Below are positions 33,919-47,069 of a stretch of 64,000 bases of DNA, piece after piece. The position numbers were made by a program, and so were the translations under genes. The notes beneath the pieces are model-generated. The model was not told where the DNA came from, searched no databases, and saw only the letters and a program-made list of their open reading frames with translations. Origin of the DNA: Mytilinidion resinicola (Eukaryota; Ascomycota; Dothideomycetes; Mytilinidiales; Mytilinidiaceae); assembly GCF_010093595.1 (NCBI RefSeq), contig NW_022985461.1:228454-292453 (forward strand), in the 5' to 3' direction. How positions within the stretch are numbered: the stretch's first letter is position 1; each line of letters starts with the position of its first letter.

Positions 33919-35682
33919 ATGTCTGACCACAACATCAATCACCTTGGCAACGGCGCTCCCCACGAACCCACCACTTCCAAATGGACTAGTGTCAACACCC
34001 CAGGTGGAGAACATGAAGCTCTAAGCTCCAGTGATGCTAACATGCCATCCTCAGATCTGATGGGTCAAGATCAACCCTCTCCTCAGTCTACCAGCTATTT
34101 GCTAACATTGAATATAGATCCCGATCAGCTGAGTGACATTGACATTGGGGGTTACGAGACAGACAGCAGCGATATAGGCTTCAACCTCTCCAAGTTGGAG
34201 GACTTCACGGCTATCGAGGAGGATGACTTCGATCTGTCCAAGCTCGAAGACTTCAATGCCATGGACGAAGACGGCGAGCTAGACCAGGAGGACCTGGCAG
34301 CCGGCCTCATCGTGGACCCCAACGAATCCGAAGAGTCCAGCAGTGATGATGATCTTCCAGAGCAGGATGATAACTTCGATATGGCCGTCGCGCAGCACCA
34401 TCGGACCAGCAAGATCGCTCGCAAAGGCGCAGTCAACCAGAGTGTCGATAGTTCATCCTGGTTCCTGTTGGAGGACCCAACCGGACCAGAGATTCCGTCT
34501 GCTATGGGTCTGCGTCCTACCATCGTGAACAATCCCAACGTGCGCAAGATCAAGGTATCCGGCGGCATGATGTCTTATGCTAAGAAGGTTACGGCAGAGC
34601 TCGACTCAGATGATGAACTCATCGTCTCCATGAAAGAGAATGGCTATAACGACGGTCAGGTTTCGGAGCGTCTGCGTGCGGAGGGTCGCATCCAGTACAG
34701 CAGGAAGACGATCAATACTCGCTTTCAGCGTATTCGGTTCGCTCAAGCTAAGCGCGTGGATGAGATGCTGTTGGAGGGCTACAAGGAGTGGCAATATGAA
34801 GACGTGAATAGTCTCTCCGCTATACCTCATAGTACTCAGAAACTAACTTGAGAACAGGACGTTCTTCTGATGAAGGCCAAAGACCTCGCAGATGCCGAAA
34901 TCGAGGATACCATCAAGCGACTTCGTTCCAAGCGCTTCGACAAGGTCTCAGATTACATGCACAAGCTGAACCCCGAAGCTATCTTCTCCAAGAAGGCTTG
35001 TAAGGAACGTTACATTGGTCTCGTGAACGGCACTGCTTCCATCCCCATTGACTTGGACGACAATCCGCAGAAGCGTCGTGAAGAGCTGCAGGCCTACCAG
35101 GAATCCCGCGAGAAAGCCCGCGAGATCGCTAAGAAAGAGAAGGTAGCAAAAGACGAGGCAGAGCGCCAAGCTGTGGAAGCAGCCAAGCTCGTTCACGCAG
35201 AGAAGGCTGCAGAGGCTGCTCGCAAGCGCCAACTAAACGCGGAGTACAAGGCTCGTAGGGAACAAGAGAAGGCCGAGAAGAAGCTGTATGGATTCAAGAA
35301 AGCAGATGAGGTTAGGAAGAAGCGAGATGAGAAGGCTGAGCACAAGAAGCTGGCGGAGGCGGCTCCCAAGAGTCGGTCAAGCGCCACTCTCCTCTCTATC
35401 AAGACCTTGGACACCATCACTCCTGCGACTCCTGACCCCCGCGCAGCGCTGTCTCTCCAACAGCTCAAGGCTCTGTGTGGTTCCAAGTCGTTGTCCAAGG
35501 AAGGCAGATCGAAGGCTGAGTTCGTGGAGCGCCTCAAGGCTATGGATCAGAAGCTCACTCTTGCGGAGCTGAAGCGCATGAGCGGCCTCAAGGGCCTGAA
35601 CACTTCTGCCAACAAGACGAACCTGATCCACCAGCTCGCCCTTCGTGAGGTCGATAACATCAAGAAGGATGCCACGTCCTAG
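33919..35682 (+). CDS. DUF7626 protein with SAP-like C-terminal repeats
   Basis: Two exons, 33919-34803 and 34858-35682, split by a 54-nt intron (GTGAAT..ACTAAC..AACAG); 569 residues. The N-terminal third is acidic, with two near-identical blocks (NLSKLEDFTAI and DLSKLEDFNAM) around residues 90-120. The middle has an SANT/Myb-like helical region: DELIVSMKENGYNDGQVSERL, a tract ending FQRIRFAQA, then after the intron TIKRLRSKRFDKVSDYM and ACKERYIGL. I recall this as DUF7626. A Lys/Glu-rich coiled coil (about 370-470) follows. Two SAP-like helix-extended loops end the protein (LSLQQLKALCGSKSLS, LTLAELKRMSGLKGLN). It is likely a nuclear, DNA- or chromatin-associated protein; function unknown. 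Confidence 0.78.
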
Positions 35683-38635
<2,953 letters not shown>

Positions 38636-38927
38636 GGCGGTCATTAGATAGAACATGGCCCATTGTTGTGCTGTAGACATTATTCTCTTGTCGTACTAGT
38701 TTGCATTTTAATATCTCGATGGCCTGAAATTGTCGTGATGCGTGCATGGTGGCGGGCGTGGAGTTGTTGTTAGAGCTTAGACGGAAGCAGTTGGCTTGTG
38801 ATAGAGATGACGTTCGTGCCGAGCGGCCTTCCATCTGGTCCCGTCCATATCCAACTCGAGCATCTTGCCATTACTTTCTCCATGAACCCTAATGTACCTT
38901 TATACAAACCTCCACCGGTAGCATACT

Positions 38928-41137
38928 ATGCGGACGGCCTTCCTCTTTGGCCGACAATGTCTTCGACAAGGCGTCCGCCAATCCGCCCAATTCGCCCCGC
39001 GTCACTCCCGTCCCTTCTCCTCGGCGCACAACTTTGGCCGCAAGTACTTCAGCGCTCCTCCTCGAATAACTGGGCGACCGATACACCTTGCTGCGCTCAG
39101 CCCCCTCGCCTTTGTCGCTATTAGTGAAGAGGATACCCAACATGGGGACAAAACTCATGAGGCGGCTATGTTGGAGGCGTCGCGAAAGGAATTGGCCGAA
39201 CACGTCCCAAAAGCCTTGAAAGGCTCAAAGGTGCGGCGAGGGGTATATTTTTTCATAGATCTGTACATCATCGAGCCGATATGTACTGGCCTGAGGTTTC
39301 TTCATCTGGTCTTTATATTCGTGCCTGTGCTAGTCACAGTGCCAGCCATGTGGATTGGAGCGCGTCAACCCGGACGGGACAATGAGAGAAGCGGTACCCT
39401 TTGGTGGTACGGTTTCTTGACTAGATCAATGGAGCGAGCTGGTGCTGCTTTCATCAAGGTGATACTACATTGGCCCCTTGCAAATACGTACTGATAGATT
39501 CTGCAAAGCTTGGTCAATGGGCAGCCTCAAGATCCGACGTATTCCCTACGGAGATGTGTCGAATGATGTCATCTATGCATTCGAATGCGCCAGCACATGC
39601 CCTTTCTAAAACGAAAAAGATAGTGGAGAGGGCGTTCGATGGACGAGTATTTGAAGACATCTTCGACGAGTTTCAAGAGGAACCTCTTGGAGTCGGCGCA
39701 ATTGCTCAAGTATACAAGGCGAAGCTAAAGACTGATCTTGCTGCACCGGGAGACACTGACCTCGAAGACGAGCCTCCGAATCTGCGTCAACGGTTCAGAA
39801 AAAATGTCGATGTGACGCTGAAAAGCATGCCGCAGCGAGTTCCCTCCACGTATGTTGCTGTCAAGGTTCTTCACCCCAAGGTGGACAGGATCGTCCAAAG
39901 AGATATACGAATCATGGCATTCTTTGCTGCATTGATCAACGCAATTCCGACTATGGAGTGGTTCTCATTCCCTGATGAAGTGGAGCAATTCGGAGAGATG
40001 ATGAGGCTCCAATTGGATTTGCGAATTGAGTCTGCTAATTTGTCTATCTTCCGGAAGCACTTCAAGAACCGCGGTACCGCATGGTTTCCCTTTCCATATA
40101 CCGATTACACCACGCGCGAGGTGCTAATTGAAGAGTTTGCCCAAGGCATTCCGCTTGAAGATTTCCTCCAGAATGGAGGTGGTGTTTTCCAGAAAGATCT
40201 TGCCGACGAGGGCCTCGACGCGTTCCTGCACATGCTGCTGATTGACAACTTCATTCACGCCGACCTGCACCCTGGTAACATCATGGTAAGATTCTACAAG
40301 CCAGAAAAGCTCGACGTGCCAACATTCAGTCGAAAACAAAAAACCCTTCCACAAGAGTCGCCGGATGTCACGGAAGAAGTGTTAGAGAGGCTCCGACCGT
40401 ATAGCAAAAAGCCCGAAGAGTGGACGGCCCAACTCCAACAAATTGATAGCGAAGGGTACAGACCTCAACTCATCTTTATTGATACTGGACTTGTTACAGA
40501 ACTTAATGCCAAGAATCGCGCTAATTTCCTCGATCTCTTCAAATCAATTGCAGAATTCGATGGTTACAAAGCTGGTCATTTGATGGTGGAGCGTTGTAGG
40601 CAACCAGACGCTGTCATCGATGCAGAGGTCTTCGCACTACGGATGCAACATCTCGTGCTCGGCGTGAAGAGCCGAACTTTCGCTCTGGGTAATATCAAGA
40701 TTGGTGATATATTGAACGAAGTGCTCTCTATGGTTAGGGCGCACCACGTCAGACTCGAGGGCGACTTTGTCAATGTGGTGTTGAGTATCTTGCTCTTGGA
40801 AGGCATCGGGAGGAGCCTCGAACCTGACCTGGACCTGTTCGCTGGGTAAGTCTCGCTGGATTCCTCGTTGGTAATCTTGGGTACTTTGATCTAATATCTT
40901 TTCGCAGCGCTCTACCCATACTTCGAAAACTCGGCGCCCAGAGTGGCTCTTCAATGATCCGTGGCGGAGATTTCTCTATGCTCAAGGTTTGGGCAGGCCT
41001 AGAAGCACGTAGTTTTCTCCAGGCTTCCATCGAAAGCGTAAGTCCTCGTGAGCGCTCAACATGCGTTACCTTTAACTGACGCGAGTTTTCAGGTCGAGAG
41101 ATGTGTGAAATACGACTGGCTGTCGCCAAATTTCTAA
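38928..41137 (+). CDS. CQD1: Mitochondrial ABC1/UbiB kinase-like protein, Cqd1/ADCK2 type
   Basis: Four exons: 38928-39458, 39509-40845, 40908-41037 and 41093-41137; 680 residues; introns 50-62 nt, all GT..AG. The N-terminus is a basic presequence. A membrane segment follows (LRFLHLVFIFVPVLVTVPAMW, about 125-145). The UbiB-specific KxGQ motif spans the first splice junction (K177-LGQ, then WAASRSDVFP). Then come the Ala/Gly-loop region GVGAIAQVYKA, the Lys strand VAVKVLHPK, the catalytic-loop equivalent HADLHPGN (427-434) and D502-TG in place of DFG. Divergence from Coq8 and the inserted Pro-rich loop after the HADLHPGN block fit the ADCK2/YPL109C (Cqd1) branch, which influences coenzyme Q distribution from the inner membrane. 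Assignment to this branch is from memory. Confidence 0.82.
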
Positions 41138-41516
41138 TGCGCCGCCGCTGATGATTAACGCGTTTCATTAACGTACGATGACCTTGTTTTGTAAAATATG
41201 TATTCCTCCTCTCAGCATTGCAGGCGCTTAAGGGCATGATGGGTGGATCACTGTATACATGAGTTGGGGTCCCTGGGCGTTGGATTGAACCCGTAATCTT
41301 GAAATGATAGACTGTTTGACTTGACCTGTGTACACCTATAAATCACTTTCTGAGGTGGTTTGAGGAATCCCCTGATTGTTCTAGACTGTAAATTTTAGAG
41401 CTCTAAAAAGGTATCAATGCACTTCAAGCAGTGGCAAACGAGTGTTAGACGCTACAATTGGATATCTCATTCGCCAAGCTGTTATGCAAAGGTCTTGCTT
41501 AGCCTGGGTTCTACAC
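41138..41516. other. Convergent intergenic region
   Basis: 3' flanks of the CQD1-like gene and EMC10; nothing else seen. Confidence 0.55.
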
Positions 41517-42127
41517 TCACTCCTTTCCTCCACCCACAAGAAGCTGCACCGCTAAGAAGAGTAGCAACGCCCACCAATACCTATTTTGACACACATTAGC
41601 AAGGTCTCGAATTTCCGAGGATGCAAAACTACTCACTTTTGCAAAAACGTCTTCTCTGGCTCCTTCCCTTCCAGCTTCCCCTCCGCATTCAATACAATCG
41701 GCTTATTCAGACTCGGCTGTGGCCCCTTTGCCCTCGTTGACACTTCAATCTCGACTTCATCGCTGCCTGCAATCTTCGCCGTCGTGCCGAATCCAACGTG
41801 GTACACCTCTCCCTGCTCATCGACGTGAAGGGTGAACCTCTTCAAGTACTCATCCGCAAAGCTAGCGGAAGAGGTCACGACGCCCTTCCATTCCTTGGTG
41901 GCTGGGTCGAAGAGCCCGATACGGAGAAGATGGGACGGCGTATATGCGCCTGTGGGAGGGTGATACGATGCTAGGGATGCTGAGGCTGTGGACGGATCGT
42001 AGGAGATTGTTGCCAGAGGTGTTGGCGATGGAATTGCAGAAGCGGAGTCTTGGTGGAGAGGATTGGTGTATATTGTTATTGTGGAAGCGAGAGCAGCCGG
42101 GAGGAGGAGGAGATTTAGTAGCCGCAT
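41517..42127 (-). CDS. EMC10: EMC10-like ER membrane complex subunit
   Basis: Two exons on the complement, 41637-42127 and 41517-41580, joined by a 56-nt intron (GTGAGT..AATAG); 184 residues. I start at 42127 because MRLLNLLLLPAALAS is a clear signal peptide; upstream in-frame codons look non-coding. A beta-rich lumenal domain follows (ATISYDPSTASASLASY, LLRIGLFDPATKEWKGVV). A C-terminal membrane helix is supplied by exon 2 (KYWWALLLFLAVQLLVGGG). Signal peptide, small lumenal domain and the KYWW-type C-terminal anchor fit EMC10, a lumenal subunit of the complex that inserts membrane proteins. The match is by architecture and short motifs, so moderately firm. Confidence 0.72.
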
Positions 42128-42431
42128 CGTGAAGATAGTAACGGCTTGACAAGACGGTGACTTTCGTGGTGATAGGTGATGTCGATGAACGGCGGGACTT
42201 GCCGTTGGTCCAAGCGCCCGCGCGTTTGCGAGGCTAGGTATTGTGAACTCCACCTTGCTATTGTTCGCGCCCATCAATAGGAAGCCCCTCTATAATAGAC
42301 GCTCCAGCGTCTTCTCACATTCCTTCATTCCTCAACAATCTCCCCTCTACTCATGTCCAAAAACCGACCACCGCCCCAGCCTCGACAGCCGTCGCCATTG
42401 CCGTAACCCTCCCTCCGCTCCTCGACACTTC
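42128..42431. promoter_or_regulatory. 304-bp bidirectional promoter, EMC10 and cyclin
   Basis: The two start codons face away from each other across 304 bp. A TATAATAG-like motif is at about 42290 and a pyrimidine-rich tract runs up to the cyclin ATG. Confidence 0.45.
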
Positions 42432-43850
42432 ATGTCCAATACCGCGATGCCTTCATCAGTACCTCACCCAAGCCGGCGCGCTGCGGTGCGAGAGCGACCG
42501 AAACCTCCCAATCCAGTCGTCGCCGAAGCCGAAAAGCAGTGGCTCTTCTCTGAAGATGAACTCCTCCGAACACCATCCATTATCGACGGCATGCCCCCCG
42601 AATTGGAGAGGGGAAACCGCAAGAAAGGAGCAAACTTCATTCTGCAGGTCGGCATACTGTTGAAGCTACCTCAGATGACCCTCTCAACCGCCTGCGTCTT
42701 CTTCAATCGATTTCTCATGCGCCAGACCCTCGTGGCCAAGCCGGCCGAAGGCTTGAAGCCGATGCATCATTATGTAAGGAGTGTCCTCCGTCTCTTAGGG
42801 GAGAACTAGGCTCACATCTACCAGCAAGTTGCCGCGACCTCCCTATTTCTCGCCACCAAAGTCGAGGAAAACGGCCGCAAGATGAAGGAGCTGATTGTCG
42901 CCTGCGTACGAGTCGCGACGAAGAACCCCAATGCCCTCGTCGATGAGCAGACCAAGGATTTCTGGAAGTGGCGCGACACCATTCTCTACAACGAAGACGT
43001 CCTTCTCGAGACCCTTTGCTTCGACCTGTCCCTCGAGCCAACACACAAGCTCATGTACGAGATGCTGGTGTACCTTGGTGTCGAGCACAACAAGAGACTG
43101 CGTGACGCCGCCTGGGCCTTCCTCAACGACAGCACTCTGACGCCACTTTGTCTACTTTTCAGTTCGCGAACCATTGCCGCCGCGGCACTTTTCGCAGGCG
43201 CAAAGATGTGCAATATCGCTTTCCCCGACGAGGATGGCAAGCCATGGTGGGAGATTCAGTATGTGAACTTGAAGGATATCCGGCGCGCATGCAACCACAT
43301 GGCAGACAATTACGAGCATGTGCCAGACAAGGATGGCGGCCATAGTATCTACGTAGGCCTTCGTACCCCCGAGGACGAAGATCCTCTATACGCGATTACT
43401 AGGCTAAGGACCTCACAGACCCCAATCAGCCCCGCTGCCAGCTCTGTGGGCATGGAGAGGAGTGCTAGCGACCAGAGCCTCAAGCGGAAGCGTGATGACG
43501 GTGTTGTGATGGAGCGCAGCGCAAGCGACCAGAGTATGAAGAGGATGAGAGGAGATAGACCCGAAAACGGAGTCACCAATGGGATATCCTCGCGTAGGAA
43601 CTCGAGGCCCGGAGATTCGAAGACCCAGAACGGAGATGTACCGAAGCCTGCACCAGCCCGGAATGGATCGACTTCGCGGACTGGACCACCTCAGAACGGC
43701 GAGGTCTCGAAGCCTGAAGCGAGCACGAATGGAGTCAAGCCGGAGGCAAATGGTGCTTCCAAGCACGAATTCAATGACTCGACTGCAGCGCCTGCCATCC
43801 CACGGAACGAAAACGACGACGTTAGTGAAGAAGGAGAAGTCGAGGAGTAG
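42432..43850 (+). CDS. Cyclin K / Pch1-type transcriptional cyclin
   Basis: Two exons, 42432-42773 and 42825-43850, with a 51-nt intron (GTAAGG..ACCAG); 455 residues. ATG 42432 is the first in the frame. The first cyclin fold starts near residue 35 (WLFSEDELLRTPSI) and includes ILQVGILLKLPQMTLSTA, FFNRFLMRQ and, across the intron, QVAATSLFLATKVEENGRK. The second fold holds LCFDLSLEPTHKLMYEML and IAAAALFAGAKM. The C-terminal 150 residues are disordered and repetitive, with two copies of MERSASDQS and several NGV/NGD blocks. The cyclin K/T/Pch1 pattern predicts a partner of Cdk9/Cdk12-type kinases that phosphorylate RNA polymerase II. Divergent from EMC10. Confidence 0.85.
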
Positions 43851-44496
43851 GATCGACCGGTGTCACATTTCTGCATTGCATGAGCATCTGGCGGTGTTGG
43901 GCGTGAACTGGACTTTCTCCGGCGTTACGTTTCATGAGATTTTTTTGGGTTTTTGCGGGAAGAACATGATACCAATGGAGGGGACCGGACTGGAGTCTGG
44001 ATTGTATTGGTGACTTTGATATCCACACCAATCTGGATGGCGGACTTTCATTTTCTTTCGAGCTGAGCTCGTACATACATAGTATAAGATTCTACAAAAT
44101 GCTGTAGAAGACCCAGCAGATGAATCGAAGTCTTGACTGTATAGTCTTTGCTCCGCTACTGCTGAGATATGAATGCTTGAAAGTGCCACTTCGAATAAGA
44201 GACATGTCTAAATATAGTGTCACAAATAGTAAGGCGTGAATCTACCTCTGGCGTGACTCTAGCAGGCGTCAGACGACAACCTCTTCAGCAGGCCAAGGCT
44301 CAGCTCCAACTTGTTAATTGTTACATCCTTCCCTCGAATAGGTCAACTCCGTACTGAGTCCGGATATCTTAATCCCCATTCCTATACAGTAACCCGTCTC
44401 TATCCGCATCATCCGCAACCCTCGTAGAAAGCACCTCACCCTACGACAACGCACGACCGACACTCTATCAACTTTGACTATCGGAGCTATTAATAA
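43851..44496. other. Intergenic, no gene seen
   Basis: 3' flank of the cyclin gene and upstream region of the next gene. Confidence 0.55.
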
Positions 44497-44982
44497 ATGC
44501 CAAACCATGAGGATTCCCGGCGAGACCTCGCGCCTACGCGCCAACAGTCTCACGATACTGCCCTCGTAGGTGCCCAACGGGCCATGGCGCGGCAGACACC
44601 GTCTACATCAGATGCATCCATATCCTTTTCTCCAACCTCCAACGCTGCTTTCAAGGCACACGATACCATTAAGCCGAGAAACCGCTCCGCTTCAGCAGCT
44701 TCTCAGAAATCAGTCCGATTCGCGGCCCAAGTTGAGGGTCAAGATCGAGGTCAAAAGAAAGAGGAAGAACAGTCCACACTTTCTGCACTGCAGCAAACAC
44801 TGTTCCTTGTCTTTATTCTTGCAGTTCTTTGGATTATTTATTCGCACCTCACTCTTTTGGTGTATGCATTCTTGGGTGTTGGGGTCATGTATACGGGATT
44901 GAGCTATTACTTGGTCAAGTCGCAGAAAGAGGTGACGCTAAAAGCGCTTGATACGCCTGCGAGGAAGGAGGTGGAAGGATGA
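44497..44982 (+). CDS. Small predicted membrane protein, unknown family
   Basis: Intronless frame of 161 residues from ATG 44497. The first 95 residues are polar and Ser/Arg/Gln-rich (SASAASQKSVRFAAQVEG), likely cytosolic. Two hydrophobic helices follow (TLFLVFILAVLWIIY and LTLLVYAFLGVGVMYTGLSYYLV) separated by a short SHL turn, then a charged tail (KSQKEVTLKALDTPARKEVEG). The hairpin topology could suit an ER-shaping or assembly factor, but I do not recognise the family. Codon use and clean start favour a real gene. Confidence 0.6.
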   Translation: MPNHEDSRRDLAPTRQQSHDTALVGAQRAMARQTPSTSDASISFSPTSNAAFKAHDTIKPRNRSASAASQKSVRFAAQVEGQDRGQKKEEEQSTLSALQQTLFLVFILAVLWIIYSHLTLLVYAFLGVGVMYTGLSYYLVKSQKEVTLKALDTPARKEVEG

Positions 44983-45556
44983 ACGGGGGACTTCCGAGGC
45001 TTTGGCATAGTTTCTTGTCACAAAGTTCCGTATACTGTTCTGTAATTACTCATGGGATTCTTTTTCAGGATTCTGAAGATGTTGTCCGATCACAACGCCG
45101 TCCGACACGGCTCAGCGATGAGCACTCGAAGTAATGCACTTCCAAAAAAGGCCTTGAAGCCTCACATGCAGCTACAAGAAGACAAACGCAGACCTACGAC
45201 GATGTACGGTACGAGCAATTTGGAGCTGTGCAGTGGAGCGCGGCGGTCTAGGTGGTTCATCGCCCTTAATCAGGGAATGTTTCTTCCTACTTGTTGTGCC
45301 ATGGTTCGCATTTGCACCTCTCTTCTTTTCTTCGAAAGTCTCGTACCTCCATATTTATGATCATCCCGACATCCACACACCATCAAATCCATCTCCACCT
45401 CATCAGCTTGACTCAAAACAAGGGGCACGATTCGAGTGAGAAAGCGCAAGACGTCAGCAACCCATCGACAACAGTATCAAGTGACCCAACCTTTCGGACT
45501 TTCCCAAATCAGAACACCCGAATCCCATTTCAGCCCTTTGCGAGACCGCCACAGCG
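44983..45556. other. Intergenic, no gene seen
   Basis: Short frames without recognisable features; upstream region of the F-box-like gene. Confidence 0.5.
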
Positions 45557-46448
45557 ATGCCCTCAAAGCGGAAGCCTACAGGGTTCCTCGATCTTCCAGT
45601 GGAACTACGTCACATGATCTATCGCCCCTGTCTCCTTCGGGGATATACTATCGACCTAATCCCCCGGCCGATTGACAATACCAGCCAGTCAAATACCAGG
45701 AATGATAGGAAGAAGAGTCTGCTACCAGTCTCGAAACAAATCAGCGAAGAGTCCATGGGCATTAAATACGGCGAGAATGTTTTTAGGCTTTTGTTGCCTG
45801 GCTGCGACAACTACTACTATTTACAGAATGGCCGTCAGGTCAGCTTCCACGACACAATCTCGCCAAACAACGTCGGCCACATCCGAAAGCTCAGTCTCAT
45901 CCTCGACCCCTTCAACCTGGCGCATCTCACAGAGCGGGAAACTGGCTTCTGCACCCAAGTCTTTCCGCAGCTGAACAGACTCGTCGTCGTCACCTACCGC
46001 TCTCGCGAACGGAGCGAGCATCCCTGGCCAAAAGTAAACTCAAGGGAGAGCTATGTAGCAGCGTGGGAGGGCTGGTGCGGCCCCATCCTCGAGTTCGTCT
46101 CCCAACAGGTCCGAGACACGCTCGTGGTTGAGGTAGATACCGACAACCGGACAGAAACAATACGTTGATCAAACAACACTTTCGTCGGTATCTTACGGTG
46201 AGGACTGTCCCCGGTGACCACTTCTTCGGGGGAGCTGGGATGCACGGGCCCTGAATTCCGCCGCCAGCTCTTGGTTGCGGAGCATCTTTCGCGGCACGCG
46301 TTTGTTTTTGGAGGATGATTTTGACTGGAAGGTGTATTGGGAAGATTTTGCCGATGCTCTCGGCTTCGACAATGCGAAGAGGGCTATATTGCCGCGCGTT
46401 GGGATCTCCAGAAGCGTCAGTAGGATCGGATATTCCCACTTGCCATGA
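45557..46448 (+). pseudogene. F-box-like (2EXR-type) gene with frameshifts
   Basis: ATG 45557 starts a 203-residue frame with an F-box-like opening (GFLDLPVELRHMIYR) and the block LLPVSKQISEESMGIKYGENVF. This combination is common in expanded dothideomycete F-box/2EXR families. The frame stops at 46168, but coding-like sequence continues in the other two frames: LIKQHFRRYLTVRTVPGDHFF (46165-46254), EFRRQLLVAEHLSRHAFVF (from 46253) and DDFDWKVYWEDFADALGF onward, to a stop at 46446-46448. One- or two-base indels at about 46163, 46252 and 46312 would explain it. Either the gene is decaying, or it is truncated to 203 residues. Sequencing errors are possible but three in 150 bp is unlikely. Confidence 0.65.
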
Positions 46449-47069
46449 TAAGATGTGGACTAGCCCGGGTGAAGACATATCTAAGCGTCAGTTTCTTTCT
46501 CATAAAGCCGGACTATGGGAACGAGGATACTGTATGACGTAAGATAAGAAAGCCAAAGAGGAGGGGAGAGGATCCTTGAGGACGAAGAAGGGGACATGGT
46601 TATTTTAGGAGGGGTACGGTGCGGCAATCTGATGCGTTCTTTGCTGGATGTGGTAGAGGGAGTGGGAATCGTTTAAATCTATTTGGTTGTTAGTTGTGTC
46701 AAGCAGACAATATATTGATAGGTTGTTCAAAAAGAGGATTCCCCTCTTACTCGGATTTCCGCAAACACCTTGAAGATCCCCATACAGCGCTAGAAAGATG
46801 TCCACAGACTTATAGTAAGGCATTGGACTCCAACAGACATGAACGGATACTCATGACAGAAGTGGTGATCACCCTCCCGTTCATTCAAGTATCTCATTCG
46901 TGTAAGAAAGTCACCTCAACTGCCCCTCTGCGCTAACGAAAATAGCTTGTCATTTTAACACCAACTTTCATTCTAGATTGAATACATTAAATATAATAAA
47001 ACGCTACGCAGCGGCTTCGCTCTTAGGCACTGACCTTACCACCGTTGTCTCAACCTCACCAGCCAATTT
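46449..47069. other. Intergenic, no gene seen
   Basis: Nothing supported; the 3' end of the chitin-binding gene lies at its right edge. Confidence 0.5.

Noticed and set aside
41633..42277. Upstream start for EMC10 at 42277
   Set aside because: The initiator there is not the best ATG context for a secreted protein; the signal peptide begins at the ATG at 42127 and the extra residues look non-coding.
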